Below, piece by piece: positions 1 through 12,038 of a stretch of 64,000 nt of DNA. A program made the position numbers and the translations under genes. Origin of the DNA: Kitagawia praeruptora (Eukaryota; Streptophyta; Magnoliopsida; Apiales; Apiaceae). Under the pieces are notes generated by a model. It was not told the DNA's origin. It was given only the letters and a program-made list of their open reading frames with translations, and did no database searches. Numbering within the stretch: the stretch's first letter is position 1; every line of letters starts with the position of its first letter. Location of the stretch: assembly GCA_037693485.1 (NCBI GenBank), contig CM075353.1, positions 109,326,501-109,390,500 on the forward strand, written 5' to 3'.

Positions 1-31
1 CCCCGGACAGGGCGGATTCGGGGGCGTCACA
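1..31. mobile_element. Possible end of an unidentified element at the window edge
   Basis: GC-rich sequence unlike its AT-rich neighbours. Homology to copy B begins right after it, at about base 32, so a foreign sequence ends here. It finishes with GGGGGCGTCACA, and an LTR ending in ...CA would fit. The rest lies outside the window, so its class is open. Confidence 0.3.
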
Positions 32-1893
32 TTTTTTATGTGTGATCCTATCTCAAAATCAAGAATTACACGAATTGTTTGGGTATGATGTTTTTTTGTT
101 TTTATATAACATGGATTATAGATCACGAAACTAGCAAAATTTATCGAGTCTCTCATGTCACTCATACCTAAAATGTGGTAAAAATTATAACAAGGATTAA
201 AATTGCATTTAAGATCATACTCGCTTCTTACAATTATTTAAATGACATTGTCAACTTTGAAATGGAAGAAAATATAAACTATATAGACTTAATGGTCGTA
301 ACACGTAGTATCGATTTTACAAACGCTAACGTAAGTGCACGTTCGAACACGTAGTATATAAAATTCGTTCTCACGAGAACTAATTTAAGTAGTTAAATAC
401 CAAAAAAATCGTTCTCTCAATTCAAGTTAAATAACAAAAGATCAAAATTATATTATAACTACTCCTAAAATATAAACATTTTCGCTCAGGTGCCCCATAT
501 TTTTCACATGTCATGTGTCAATTAATTTTTTTATCATAATTTTAATAAATTTACACCATCAAGAACCATATATTTATTCTCTTAATAAAACTTGTGTTAT
601 TTTATTTAATGTAAAAGTTAAAAATTGAATATAAATGATTCATAGAATATTTAGAGGGTCGTTTATTGGAAAAAGAAATCTCATTACTCTAATTATTTGC
701 AAAAATAGAGTCTATCCAATGCACGCATATGCATTTGCAAAAATTAACTTTTTTCAGAAAAAAGTTAGGAATCTCTAATTTTGTGTTAAACTAAGTTCAC
801 TTATTCTGAAAAAAGTTTCCCCAAACACCCCAAAATCAAAATAAATCGAAAGTTGCTCATCATCTTAATAAAATTTTCTAACATGTAATCTAAAATGCAT
901 CAAATATCGAATTTTCAAAACACAAATACAACAAACAAAATCAGCAAAAAATAATTTAATCATATAGCATATCCCCGTGCCTTGCACGGGTATTGAAGCT
1001 ATTTTTTTAACAAGATAAAAACATATCATTTTTTTTTAATTTTTTTACCATGTTTTTTCTTTACGTGCATTTCACTTTCCAAATATAGCATGGATAAAAG
1101 AAGATAAATTTTCTTCACCTACAGTCTACAGAGAAACATGGTCTGGTTCAAATATTTTGAAATTCAGAACTCAATTATCTATGCAAGCTTAGGAGCAAAC
1201 TTAATTATTGTCTTTTTCAATACATCCTCACAACATAAAACCAGATCTACATTATCTTTTACTAGAACACAAATTTAGGAGAAAATTCAATTATTTTCTT
1301 CTTCAATATATTCTCATAGTACCTTGCATAAAACCTGATCTATATAGTACCTTCTACCAGAGCACAGAGGTAGAATGTCGGGAATATTTATCGAAAGTTT
1401 TAAATGCGTTTGAAATTTTCATCAAATATACAAAAATACTAATAACACTACTTACTTTGTCTCTCTCGGTTGTTTACATTTTTTTGGGATGTCCTTCTCA
1501 ATTTTTTACATTACAAAATTTACCTAAAATAGTTAAATTTTATAATTTAATATAAAATATAATTACACCCACTACTTTCATCCACTAAACTCATATTCTT
1601 ACATAAAATAATGATTGGTTCCACCACTTTAGTCAATTTTCTTACTTATCTCCATTACTTTACATTTTTTCTTAACCTCAGTGCCCAACTCATTTGTAAA
1701 CAAATGAAAGGAACCGAGGGAGTATATTTTAGTGAATACACACATATTTTTTTAGTTTTTTTTTGTGTAAGGAAATTTTAAGAATTAGTTAAGCGATTTT
1801 TATTGTTACGAAATCCAAAAATATCACCCAAAAAATTGTTCTTCTAACATATACATGGCAAGATTTAATTTGTAAACGCATATATATATATAT
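32..1893 (+). repeat. Duplicated segment copy A, left part
   Basis: Matches copy B (24034-24128 joined to 28849-31140) almost base for base once the CACTA element and two MITEs of copy B are removed. AT-rich, with no supported gene; the 115-codon frame at 1208-1555 has no recognisable content and is broken in copy B. It contains a Helitron-like hairpin (CCCGTGCCTTGCACGGG, near 974) and an old Stowaway-like relic. It ends in an (AT)n tract at 1881-1893 that was split by the large element that follows. Confidence 0.85.
1460..1727. mobile_element. Degenerate Stowaway-like MITE shared by copies A, B and C
   Basis: The right end reads AACCGAGGGAGTATA, the rest of a CTCCCTCCG-type Stowaway terminus. 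The left end is degraded (CTCTCTCGGTTG). The inside has the usual paired TTGTTTACAT / TTTGTAAACAAATG stretches. It is present at the same place in copy B (about 30700-30966) and inverted in copy C (about 45318-45590), so it is older than the duplication. Confidence 0.55.
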
Positions 1894-2048
1894 GGGGCAC
1901 GTTCCACAGCCCCCGGGGGATATCCCCCTGATCCCGTCCGCCCTCCAAGTTTCATGGAGGGCGTCCGCCATGAAACATGGCGGACGCGCTCCATGAAACA
2001 TGGAGGGCGTATACTTGTAAATATTAAATTAAAAATAGAAAAATAATC
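1894..2048 (+). repeat. Left terminal inverted repeat with stacked palindromes
   Basis: It contains the 14-bp palindrome GGGGGATATCCCCC (1915-1928) and three hairpin-forming palindromes: 1940-1962 (8-bp arms), 1963-1985 (10-bp perfect arms around AAA) and 1989-2005 (7-bp arms around AAA). The right end has only one palindrome, so the left end looks internally amplified. Confidence 0.8.
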
Positions 2049-2601
2049 TTATTGAGCTGACATTCATCCCAAAATTAGTGACCACCATTATTTGAGTGTT
2101 TAAGAATTTTAAATTCGAATTTAAACTTTTCTTCTTTTTTAATTAATTTCATAATATATTTCACAAACTAAATAAAAATTATTAAAAACTAAAGAAAATA
2201 AAAAATAGTGATATTGAGTTGACATTCATCCTAAAATTAGTGACTACCACTAACTGAGTGTGTATGAATTTTTAATTCAAATTTAATGTTTTCTTCCTTT
2301 TTAATTAGTTTTATATTATATATCACAAACTAGTTAAAAATTATTGAAAAATCAAGAAAATAGGAAAATAGTGATATTGAGTTGACATTCATCCCAAAAT
2401 TAGTGAGTACCACTAGTTGAGAGTGTATGAATTTTCAATTCGAATTTAAACTTTTCTTCATTTTTAATTAATTTCATAATATATTTCACAAACTAAATAA
2501 AAATTATTAAAAAAATAAAGAAAATAGAAAAATAGTGATATTGAGTTGACATTCATCCTAAAATTAGTGATTACCACTAATTGAGTGTGTATGAATTTTT
2601 A
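2049..2601 (+). repeat. Tandem array, about 163-bp unit, about 3.4 copies
   Basis: Units start near 2051, 2213, 2376 and 2540. Each begins TATTGAGTTGACATTCATCC and ends in an AAAATAGTGA block. The last unit is cut at about 2601, where GC-richer gene-derived DNA starts. Copies differ at scattered sites. Confidence 0.8.
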
Positions 2602-2659
2602 ATAACAGGATACCCCCAATGATAAGCAACACATACGCCCGTGTATGCAATAAGCACTC

Positions 2660-3199
2660 TCACTCAAGCACCTCTGGATCAACCTGCTCAGCTGGGTGCC
2701 TCACAGGCCGATTTCCATAATGTTCCCGCAACTTGTGCAATTTAATCCCACCATTATACATATTTTTCTTCTCTTCTTCCGATAATTTTGGATCATCCCA
2801 AATCTTCATCCAATAAGGCTGCGGGTTCTTAATCTCGGGATGTGTTACAGCATTGCCAAAGACCGGCAAACCCAAAATCATATAAACATCCTCTAAGGTA
2901 ATCGTCATCTCGCCAAAAGGAAAATGAAATGAGTTCGTCTCTCGCCTCCACCTCTCCACCAAGGCCGTGATCAAAGAAATGTCATTCTGAGGAACAACCA
3001 GGGGGTTAGCAAACCCTCCAAAATCCCAAGTATCCAGCAATGCAATCTGATCGGCCTCTAAAACCCAATGACCCATATTAGATGTTTGCTAATATACCCC
3101 CAGCTTATCCCTGACACCACCCTCCCATATTTTAGTGCTGATGTGGTCATCCTGCATGAACAACAGTGATCGATCAAGAGGCCCACACTGGTGATCCAT
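2660..3199 (-). pseudogene. Plant mobile domain (PMD, MAIN-like) gene fragment, broken
   Basis: The minus strand reads as one frame from an ATG at 3199 to a stop at 2660, interrupted by one in-frame TAG near 3089. The lower 138 codons resemble the N-terminal part of plant mobile domain proteins (aminotransferase-like PMD, MAIN/MAIL family): a tryptophan-rich start, a DPE-type linker, and the signature FPFGEMTITLEDVYMILGLP at about residues 52-71 of that block. The family domain is usually several hundred residues, so this is truncated at its C-terminus. PMDs occur both in host silencing and development genes and as passengers of MULEs and Ty3 elements. Given the palindromic-ended element around it, a passenger copy is likely. 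A function is unlikely because of the stop and the truncation. Confidence 0.6.
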
Positions 3200-3339
3200 A
3201 GTACCTGCAACGTTTAAAAATAATATTAGAACAGCACAATAATTAAAGGCAATTGCATTATCCTAATATAAAGAAGTTGTGAAATTTAATAAAGAAAACT
3301 ACAGAGAACTACAAACTAATCAATATATTCCTAATGTCT

Positions 3340-4789
3340 GCTAGTATTGCATTTTGAAAATTACTACTTTTATCCTTCATTTTTTTAATCTTCTTTATTT
3401 CTTTGATGCCCTTTTTTGTCATTACACAGGAAAATTACTACTTTTATCCTTTATTTTTTTAATCTTCTTTATTTCTTTGATGTCCTTTTTTGTCATTACA
3501 CAACATTTGGAGCGACCCAATTTAGATTGGATCGACCCAAATCTAAATCTATACTATTATTTATCATTACACAACATTTGGATCGACCCAATTGGATTGA
3601 CCCAAATCTAAACCTCTACTATAATCCTTCATTTTTTTATTAATAATATAATTAATAATAGTTAGCCGGTTGCCTTTTTCAATTAAAAGATGTTTACTTA
3701 TAATTTATATGATATTACCTTTTACAAATACCTAAAATATCATATCTTCCAACCAATAATTTTTTTTCTCTCTAATCAGCATTTGGAGCGATTCGATTGG
3801 ATCAACCCAAATCTAAACCTCTACTATTATCCTTCATTTTTTTATTAATAATATAATTAATGATAATTAGCTGATTGCTTTTTTCAATTAAAAGATGTTT
3901 ACTTATAATTGATGATATTACCTTTTATAAATATCTAAAATATCATATCTTCCAATTAATAATTTTTTTCTCTCAAATTAAAACACGTTGACTTTTAATT
4001 TAAAACATAATATTGCAATAATTAATAAATACCAAAAAATATGACATCATATCTTCTAACTACTAACAAAATATAATAAAAATTCGTATACAACGAATAA
4101 TATCCGTTAGATTTTTAGTTAAAAATTAGAACAGTTAGATCTAATGATTAAATATATTACATGATTAAATTTATTTACTAAAATTTCAAGGTTCGAATTT
4201 TTATAAATACCTAAAATATCATATCTTCCAATCAATATTTTTTTTTTCTCTCTAATTAAAACACGTTGACTTTTAATTTAAAACATAATATTGCAATAAT
4301 TAATACATACACAAAAATATGACATCATATCTTCTAACTACTAACAAAATATAATAAAAATTCGTATAAAACGAATAATATCCGTTAGATTATTAGTTAA
4401 AAATTAGAACTGTTAGATCTAATGATTAAATATATTACATGATTAAATTTATTTACTAAATGCATTAAATGCATACCCAAAAATATGACATCATATTTTC
4501 TAACCAATAACAAAATATAATAAAAATTTGTATACAACAAATAATATCAGTTATATTTTTAGTTAAAAATTAGAATTGTTAGATCTAATGATTAAATATA
4601 TTACATGATTAAATTTATTTACTAAAATTTTAAGGTTCAAATTTTAAAAATACCTAAAATATCATATCTTTCAATCAATAATTTCTTCTCTCTAATTAAA
4701 ACATGTTGACTTTTAATTTAAAACATAATATTGCAATAATTAATACATACCCAAAAATATGACTTCATATCTTCTAACCACTAATAAAA
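3340..4789. repeat. Mosaic of short direct repeats, no gene
   Basis: AT-rich DNA made of recurring blocks. The block with ATCCTTCATTTTTTTAATC and TTTGTCATTACACA occurs twice head to tail at 3357-3500. A block with GCATTTGGAGCGA and CCCAAATCTAAACC recurs near 3550 and 3780. A block with TTCGTATACAACGAATAATA and TCCGTTAGAT recurs near 4083, 4360 and 4530. The same blocks return at 5840-7000 and 7900. The small open frames at 3354-3643 lie in these repeats and are not genes. Confidence 0.6.
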
Positions 4790-5697
4790 TCTATACTATA
4801 TTATAAAAGCCGAAACATTAAAAGTTTGGTCGGTCGGTCGATCGGTACGGTACCTATTGATTTTACTTATTTACCCTTACTCAAATAAAATCCATCATAC
4901 TAACTAATTAATTTCTTTTTTCAGGTTAAACATATTATCTTCTCTATTTTTCAATAAATAAATAATTTCCTTTTTCAGGTAAATTCAATATCTTTTATAT
5001 TTTATCTAACTAAAATTTCCATCCTACTAACTAATTAATTTCCCTTTTCAGGTTAAACATATTATCTTTTCTATTTTTTAAAAACTAAATAATTTCCTTT
5101 TTCAGATAAAATACAATATTTTTTATATTTTATCCAACTAAAATTTATCCTTTATTAATCAATTTCCTTTTTCAGGTTAAACATATTACCTTTTCTATTT
5201 TTCAATAACTAAATAATTTCCTTCTTCGGTAAAATACAATATCTTTTACATTTTATCTAACTATCTCCTTTTTTAAAAACTACGATCAATTTTGTATAAT
5301 AAAATAACATAATTATATTATAATTAGTATTAACTAATCAATTACCTTTTTAAGCCTCCCAAATTTATATTTTAAAAAAAATAACTTAAATTAATGAAAA
5401 ATTCATATAATTAAATTTCTCCTAATAACTAATCAATTTTTGTTTTCAAGTAAAACATATTAAAATAATCAATTTCCTTCTAAAATACGTTACCTTTTCT
5501 ATTTTCTTTAGCTAAAATCTCTCTTTTTCCAATTAAATGACGCCCTTACTTAATTATAAATAAACAATTTCCCAATAACTAATAAATTTTCTTTTTCAAG
5601 TAAAACATATTAAAATAATCAATTTTCTTTAAAAAAAAACGTTACCTTTTCTATTTCCTTTAGCTAAAATCTATATTTTTCCAATTATATGGCGCTG

Positions 5698-5733
5698 GTC
5701 GGTTGGTTGGTTGGTCGGTCGGTCAGTCGGTAC
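5698..5733 (+). repeat. GGTCGGT-type simple repeat
   Basis: A run of GGTCGGTTGGTTGG-like 4-mers ending in GGTACC. A similar run lies at about 4829-4855. Both sit about the same distance from repeated TTACTTA-TTACCCTTACT sequence, so they look like two copies of one repeat block. Confidence 0.6.
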
Positions 5734-5839
5734 CTTTGTTTTTACTTAATTACCCTTACTTAATTATAAATAAAATTTCTCCTAATAAATTTACAACTCA
5801 ATTGCATTTTAAATTTTACTAATAGTAGAAATTAAATAT

Positions 5840-7000
5840 CACTAACAAAATATAATAAAAATTCGTATACAACGAATAATATCCGTTAGATTTTTAGTTA
5901 AAAATTAGAACTATTATACACTTATATAAAGGAGAAACGAGGGGATCTAAACCTCTACTATTATCCTTCATTTTTTTTTATTAATAATATAATTAATGAT
6001 AATTAGCTGATTGTCTTTTTCCATTAAAAGATGTTTACTTATAATTGATATAATATTACCTTTTATAAATACATAAAATATCATATCTTCCAATCAATAA
6101 TTTTTTTCTCTCTAATCAGCATTTGGAGCGACCCAATTGGATCAACCCAAATCTAAACCTCTACTATTATCCTTCATTTTTTATTAATAATATAATTAAT
6201 GATAATTAGCTGATTACCTTTTTCAATTAAAAGATGTTTACTTATAATTGATGATATTACCTTTTATAAATACTTAAAATATCATATCTTCCCATCAATA
6301 ATTTTTTCTCTCTAATTAAAACACGTTGACTTTTAATTTAAAACATAATATTGCAATAATTAATACATACCCAAAAATATGACATCATAGTCTAACCACT
6401 AACAAAATATAATAAAAATTCGTATACAACGAATAATATCCGTTAGATTTTTAGTTAAAAATTAGAACTGTTAAATCTAATGATTAAAAATATTACATGA
6501 TTAAATTTATTTACTAATTGCATACCCAAAAATATGACATCATATCTTCCAACCACTAACAAAATATAATAAAAATTCGTATACAACGAATAATATCCGT
6601 TAGATTTTTAGTTAAAATTAGAACTGTTAGATTTATTGATTAAATATGTTACATGATTAAATTTATTTACTAAAATTTCAAGGTTCGAATTCCGTCAACG
6701 ATACTATTATCCTTCATTTTCTTAATCTTCTTTATTTTTTTGTTGCCCTTTTTTACCATTACACAGCATTTGGAGTGACCCAATTTAGATTGGATCGACC
6801 CAAATCTAAACATATACTATTTTTTGTCATTACACAACATTTGGAGTAACCCAATTAGATCGACCTAAATCTAAACCTCTACTATTATCCTTTAATTTTT
6901 TTTATCTTTCTTTATTTCTTTGATTCTCCTTTTTGTCATTACTCAAATCTATCTCTGTCATTTTTCACCTTCAAGTCCAAGTCGCTCAAATCTTCACATT
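5840..7000. repeat. Second mosaic of the same short repeat blocks, no gene
   Basis: Repeats the blocks described for 3340-4789: ATTCGTATACAACGAATAAT near 5850, 6418 and 6570; GCATTTGGAGCGACCCAATT near 6119 and 6768; CATGATTAAATTTATTTACT near 6495 and 6652. No frame above about 75 codons makes sense. Confidence 0.6.
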
Positions 7001-8751
7001 GCTGGATTTTGACGCATGTTTGCAATTTTCAGATTTGAAAGCTGGGTTTTTCACCAAATTAACGTCTCACCCCCCTGAAGTAGGGTTAAGGTATGTGTAC
7101 TAGACCTCCGTACGGGTCATATATGTTTGGTTCCGGTTTTTAGTTTGGCCATAAGAGTTAAGTTTTTATTGATTTCATAGTATTAAAAATTAGACAGGAT
7201 AATATTTGTTTGGTTTTGATTTTGGTTTGGAATTTAAGAATTAAAGTTTTAATAAATTACCCGATGTTATAATAATATACATGCAAGACACCAAAAAGGT
7301 ACCTTTAAAATATTTGCTTGGCCTTTCAATTTTCGATTTTACATGTCAAAATAACAAAGGTAGTTGGAAAGATTACCAGTTAATAACATTGACACACTAC
7401 AGACCATGTTATTTGTAAATAATTTTAGGACTCAATTTGATACTTATAGACATTATTTTGTTTTCAAGCAAGTTTATGTTCTTTATGGATTTGTTCAACT
7501 TAAGGTTCATGGGGTAGACATGCTACGTACCAGAAGGTCTTATGGAATAACATACTTTTTATCGGATGTCTCCGAAGGGACTATGGAATAGCATACTTAG
7601 AAGCTCAGACCCACGTCACAAGCCTCACCCTCTGGGTCAGGCAACATTGCTCTTATTTATGCTCTAAATATCTTCTTGACTCGCGTTCAATTTCACTTCA
7701 TATATGATCTCATATTTAGCACTTTCACTTGAGCTCCATATTAAAATATAAAAGCGCCAACTTTTCCCTTTTTCAGTTTAGTTGGCTTTTTGAGAGAGAA
7801 TAGGTAGTGGAAAATGTGATTGTTATAATTTGTAATCATACATTATTTGAAGGTAAAAGTGAATAAGTGAGCTTCTTGCGGAGACCTGTGTTTTTGGTAA
7901 ACAGTATTATCATTCATTTTTTTAATCTTCTTTATTTCTTTAATGCCCATTTTTGTCATTACACAGCATTTGGAGCGACCCAATTTAGATTGGAACAAAA
8001 AAAATTCTATTATGATATTGTACTTATTTTCATTAATGTTGTAGTACTACGATTGCACCTCCAGCTTTTCTCTTCTCCTCCAGTTACATAATTTTAAATA
8101 TTGAAAACAAAATACAATAGAAGAAGAAGATAAATATAGATTACAAACAGATAGAGATGTTTAGTTACAGATAGACTACATAGCAACAACATAAGTGATA
8201 AAAAGAAAGATGTTAGTTACAGATAGACTACATAGCAGCGATATAAGTGATAAAAAGAAAGATGGTCCACATGATGATCAAGCTAATGAAGTATTGAAGT
8301 AATTAACAAGTCTGGACCACATAAGCAACTTCCATTTTATAGGTATTGTTTATCATAACGTGGGTAATGGGTTTATGTATATATTCCCATTAATTTTATT
8401 TTTGGTCACCCCTCTAAGTTGATCACAAAAAAATTAACAACCATCAAAATAAGTAGTTTAAAAATATATTCAAATTCAAATTATTATATTTGTTTCAATA
8501 AGAACATACTTTTAATATAATAAAGTCAATAAAATAAAAATTCAACAATTTCAGAAAGCGAGAGCCATGGTGAAAGACCTTAATTTGAACATAAACTATA
8601 AATCTCCCATAATGTTTATCTGATATTTTGGCTTGCTTATTTAATTGTATAATTTACTTATTTTTAATAAAAGAATCTATATTAATAATATATATATACA
8701 CTGTATTTTCATACATGAATTTACTAATACAGTTTAATGGTCACGCTCTGG
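7001..8751. other. AT-rich stretch, no gene recognised
   Basis: Frames of 72-75 codons at 7364-7591, 7867-8091 and 8628-8846 have no recognisable domain or gene-like signals. A 52-bp stretch, TAGTTACAGATAGACTACAT and following, is duplicated at about 8161 and 8213. The GCATTTGGAGCGACCC block occurs once more at 7967. Confidence 0.5.
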
Positions 8752-9061
8752 TGAGAATGAGAACAGTGAGAACACATATATTCACTACATTTCAAGCTAT
8801 TTTAAAGTGCCCCGCTAGGTGCATCTTTACAAAAAAAGTGTTATAATTCTACCCTCTATCCATTCATAAAAAAAATTAACAAAAAAAAATTAAAATGAGA
8901 ACAGTGAGAACACACATATTCGCTACATTTCAAGCTATTTTAAAGGGCCCCGCTAGGGGCATCTTCATACAAAAGTCTTATAATTCTACCCTCTATCCAT
9001 TCATAAAAAAAATTAACAAAAAAAATTAAAAATTGCTTGAAATGTGGTCTCATTGTTCTCC
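8752..9061. repeat. Direct duplication of a MITE-like unit with a central GC hairpin
   Basis: Two copies of about 140 bp, starting near 8755 and 8896, each run from GAGAACAGTGAGAACAC through ACATTTCAAGC, a GC core (GCCCCGCTAGG.GC) and a T/A-rich tail. The sequence after the second copy, GCTTGAAATGTGGTCTCATT, is an imperfect inverse of the unit start. The whole therefore looks like an inverted-repeat MITE with an internal duplication. Confidence 0.5.
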
Positions 9062-9068
9062 AACATTT

Positions 9069-9112
9069 ACATATTATATTAACTATGAGGTTTCATAGTT
9101 AATATAATATGT
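9069..9112. repeat. Perfect 20-bp hairpin
   Basis: Arms ACATATTATATTAACTATGA and their exact reverse complement are separated by the 4-base loop GGTT. It stands alone in AT-rich DNA directly after the duplicated MITE-like units. Confidence 0.85.
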
Positions 9113-9966
9113 TCTTGATATTATATGAGGTTTAATGTTTTGGAGCCATTGGGGGTGAAGGGATTATCATTTTCGCATTTGAATAATGAAGACAATTTAT
9201 TATTGTTTTCAATTAGAGAACAATATTTGTAAAAATATTTATTACTTTAATTACAGATTTTGATGGATTAAATAAATTTTCAACATTGTTAAAATAGAAT
9301 TGTATGCTATTTTTTATATAAATTTTAGCATATCATTATTTTATTAAATACTTATATAACTGTATATAATATCTTTCTAAGAATTGATTATTTATATAAT
9401 TGCATACAATATCTTTTTAAGAAATCAATCAAATTTGTTAAATTTTTGTTATTATCAATTTAAATTAAATAAGATATTTTAAGAAATCAATCAAATTTGT
9501 TAAATTTTTGGTATAATCATTTTAAATTAAATAAGATGCCGTGTACGAAGTACGGGCAAAATGCTAGTATATATTAAAAGCTTAAACATGCAATTAAACA
9601 TACAAACTAATTAAAATAAAAAGAGCACACTAAAATCAAATTAATCTAGCATTAAAATCAAGTAGACTCTAGTAATTTTACAACTGATCCTTAATATTTA
9701 AAATGTAATTATTAATATTTAAAACATAATTTTGCAATCATAATCTTCCAATCATTAATATTTTTTTCTTATTTAAACTTAATCGTGTAATTATTAATAT
9801 ATACCCAAAAATATTAAACCATATCTTTCAATCACTAATAAAAATACATAATAGAAATCCGTCTAAAATGAATAATTATCGTTAGATTTTTAGCAAAAAA
9901 ATCAGAACCGTTAGATCTTTATTAAATATTTTATATGATTAATTTACTTTAATAAGCATTCAAGAT
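9113..9966. other. AT-rich stretch, no gene
   Basis: Contains a direct repeat (AAGAAATCAATCAAATTTGT near 9419 and 9481) and the Helitron 3' end at 9539-9567. After that comes sequence related to the CGTTAGATTTTTAG block. I see no coding frame. Confidence 0.5.
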
Positions 9967-10660
9967 TGGATTGTTGTTATTATTTTTTAAAAAATACTTC
10001 TCGAAAATCCAACCGCATGGATGTCAAGATATATCTAAGTTAGTGATATTCCAAAATTTTCAAAAAAATAAAAAATTAATTTGGTTGGAGATCTTAGTAG
10101 ATCACTACTATTATAACTAGTACCTATAACAAGTGCTTTGTCACGGATTGTTGTTATTATATTTTAAAAAATACTTCTCGAAGATCCAACCGTATGGATG
10201 TCAATATATATCTAAGTTAGTGATATTCCCAAATTTTCAAAAAATAAAAATTAAATTGGATGGTAAAAGTGGTAGTCAACTATCGATTTGACCAGTACTA
10301 AATACTTGTGCATTGTCCCGGATTGTTGTTTTTATTTTTTAAAAAATACTTATCAACGATCCAACCGTACATATGTCAATATATGTCTAATTTAATGATA
10401 TTCCCAAGTTTTTAAAAAATAATAAGTTTATTTGAATGGTAAAAGTGATAGTCAACTATCGATTTGACCAGTACTCCTAACTAGTGCTTTGTCACGGATT
10501 GTTGTTTCTATTTTTTTAAAAAATACTTATCGACGATACAACCGCAAATATGTCAATATATGTCTAATTTATTGATATTCCCAAGTTTTTAAAAAATAAT
10601 AAGTTTATTTGGATGGTAAAAGTGTTAGTCAACTATCGATTTGACCAGTACTCTTAAATT
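9967..10660 (+). repeat. Tandem array, about 175-bp unit, 4 copies
   Basis: Units begin with GGATTGTTGTT at about 9971, 10145, 10320 and 10496 and contain AAAAAATACTT, a CCAACCG..ATGTCAATATAT block and CAACTATCGATTTGACCAGT. Units 3 and 4 are most alike. It mirrors the left array in size and position but differs in sequence. Confidence 0.75.
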
Positions 10661-10780
10661 AGGGAATCTAATGTAAAAATCTCAAAAAATAGAAAATTAG
10701 TGAATCTAATGTAAAATTAATCACAGAATTAACGAGTATTAATACTTGAATTTTTATGAATTTTTATTCGAATTTTATTT

Positions 10781-10875
10781 ATTTTTCTATTTTTAATTTA
10801 ATTTTCACAAGAATACGCCCGCCATGTTTCATGGAGGACAGGGGGATATCCCCCGGGGGCTCCTGATTGATTTCC
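10781..10875 (-). repeat. Right terminal inverted repeat of the large element
   Basis: The reverse complement of this stretch matches 1894-2048: AGCCCCCGGGGGATATCCCC, CTCCATGAAACATGG, GGGCGTATTCTTGTGAAAAT, then the AT-rich TTAAATTAAAAATAGAAAAA. The outermost 15 bases of the two ends agree poorly. The (AT)n target resumes at 10876. Confidence 0.75.
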
Positions 10876-11911
10876 TATATATATACATGCATGATCCAAG
10901 ATTTTTATTAAAAAAATTACAATATTTGTACTATTAAATAAAAGTATAAAGATGTACTAAATTCGCAATATACAATAAAATCTCTATTAATTAATACATC
11001 CGGGATTTGGAAATTTTATTAATTTAGAGAGGTATTAATTAATCAATAAATTAATAATTATTAATTTATTGTGAATTCTCGACATCAAACAAAATTAACT
11101 TTTAATTATATTATTTTTAAAAGAATCAATTGAAGAATTTATGTTTATACTTAATTCAATTAATTCAGTGTACGATAGTTTACAAATTAAATGGGTATTG
11201 GCGAGATTCAAAATAAAGATTTATATATATTTATATGTTATCAAAGACGTACAGTGCAACATTTTTTGGAGTTGTTGCACGTAAAAAAGCAATCAAGACA
11301 TCAAAAACATTGATTAATAACTTTGTGATACTTTACGAAATCGTCACATTCGAACTTTTGGATGCAACAAATAAGGTTGGGAATGAGTTTCATGTAAATT
11401 CAAATTTTAAAAGCCTAGAATAATATTTTACAAAAGTATAAGACATAAATTTCTATGATAATAAAGGAATTATTAATTTATAATATTATTGGGAGCAAAT
11501 ATTTATATAGGGCTTTTCAAAAAATTATTATCTTATCGAAATTGATCATTTTTTGAACTGACCCAAGTTGGAATCGGAAAAAATTATCAACTTAGAAGAG
11601 ATTGTTAATTTATCGAATATTAATTTAGAGAGGCTTTACCATAGATTTCAAAATTAAGTATTGAATACCATTTCATTTAATGTGTGAGCCCTCTACATTC
11701 AAATAAATATCCACCAATCAAAATTTGAAAATTTATTCTTAACATGTAGTCTTGGGCACACATTAGACGAACCTTAAATAAATTCATGCACTCTTCATTT
11801 TTTGAGGGCATTCATGCACCTTCATAAATGCTCTTAACTTCATAGAATTGTGTTATTTTTTATGTAACGTCTTTGTAATTAATATTACGGTTTAACTATA
11901 CATTAATTAAT

Positions 11912-11920
11912 ACATGCATG
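11912..11920 (+). promoter_or_regulatory. Possible TATA box of peptide gene A
   Basis: TGTATATTTAAT lies about 125 bp upstream of the ATG and is conserved in copy B (about 32200). This is a weak call from position and composition only. Confidence 0.35.
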
Positions 11921-12038
11921 TGTATATTTAATCAATCTTCGTGGTTCATTTTTCAGATATCAACAAAGTAAAGATTTTTTACGTAGCCAAATTACAAAGA
12001 ATAGTAGATTAAGTTTGTCAGTCATCACATCAATAAAA

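Larger units (their letters stand above)
4790..9567 (+). mobile_element. Candidate Helitron, clear 3' end and uncertain 5' end
   Basis: The 3' end is typical: a hairpin of GCCGT..ACGGGC type (about 9539-9556), a short spacer and CTAG at 9564-9567 followed by T. The best 5' candidate is TCTATACTATATTATAAAAG at 4790, preceded by A, which looks like known plant Helitron starts. The interior is non-coding repeats with no Rep/helicase frame, so it would be non-autonomous. Repeat blocks flanking 4790 also reappear near 5840, so the left part could be a separate shorter insertion. Confidence 0.4.
1894..10875. mobile_element. Large inverted-repeat element (about 9 kb) inserted in copy A
   Basis: Copy B keeps the uninterrupted (AT)n tract at about 31121-31151, so this block is an insertion. 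Both ends carry the same GC-rich terminal module in inverted orientation: AGCCCCCGGGGGATATCCCC, then CCATGAAACATGG palindromes and GGGCGTAT.CTTGT, then AT-rich DNA. Next to each end is a different tandem array of about 165-175 bp units. It carries a broken plant-mobile-domain gene and Helitron-like sequence. A target duplication cannot be resolved within (AT)n, though 9 bp would fit. It may be MULE-related, since mobile domains travel in MULEs; no transposase was found. Confidence 0.7.

Noticed and set aside
963..992. Helitron 3' end in copy A (hairpin CCCGTGC..GCACGGG)
   Set aside because: No CTAG-type end follows the hairpin on either strand; kept only as a relic note.
1208..1555. 115-codon ORF in copy A
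   Set aside because: Not maintained in copy B, low-complexity composition, no domain; chance frame.
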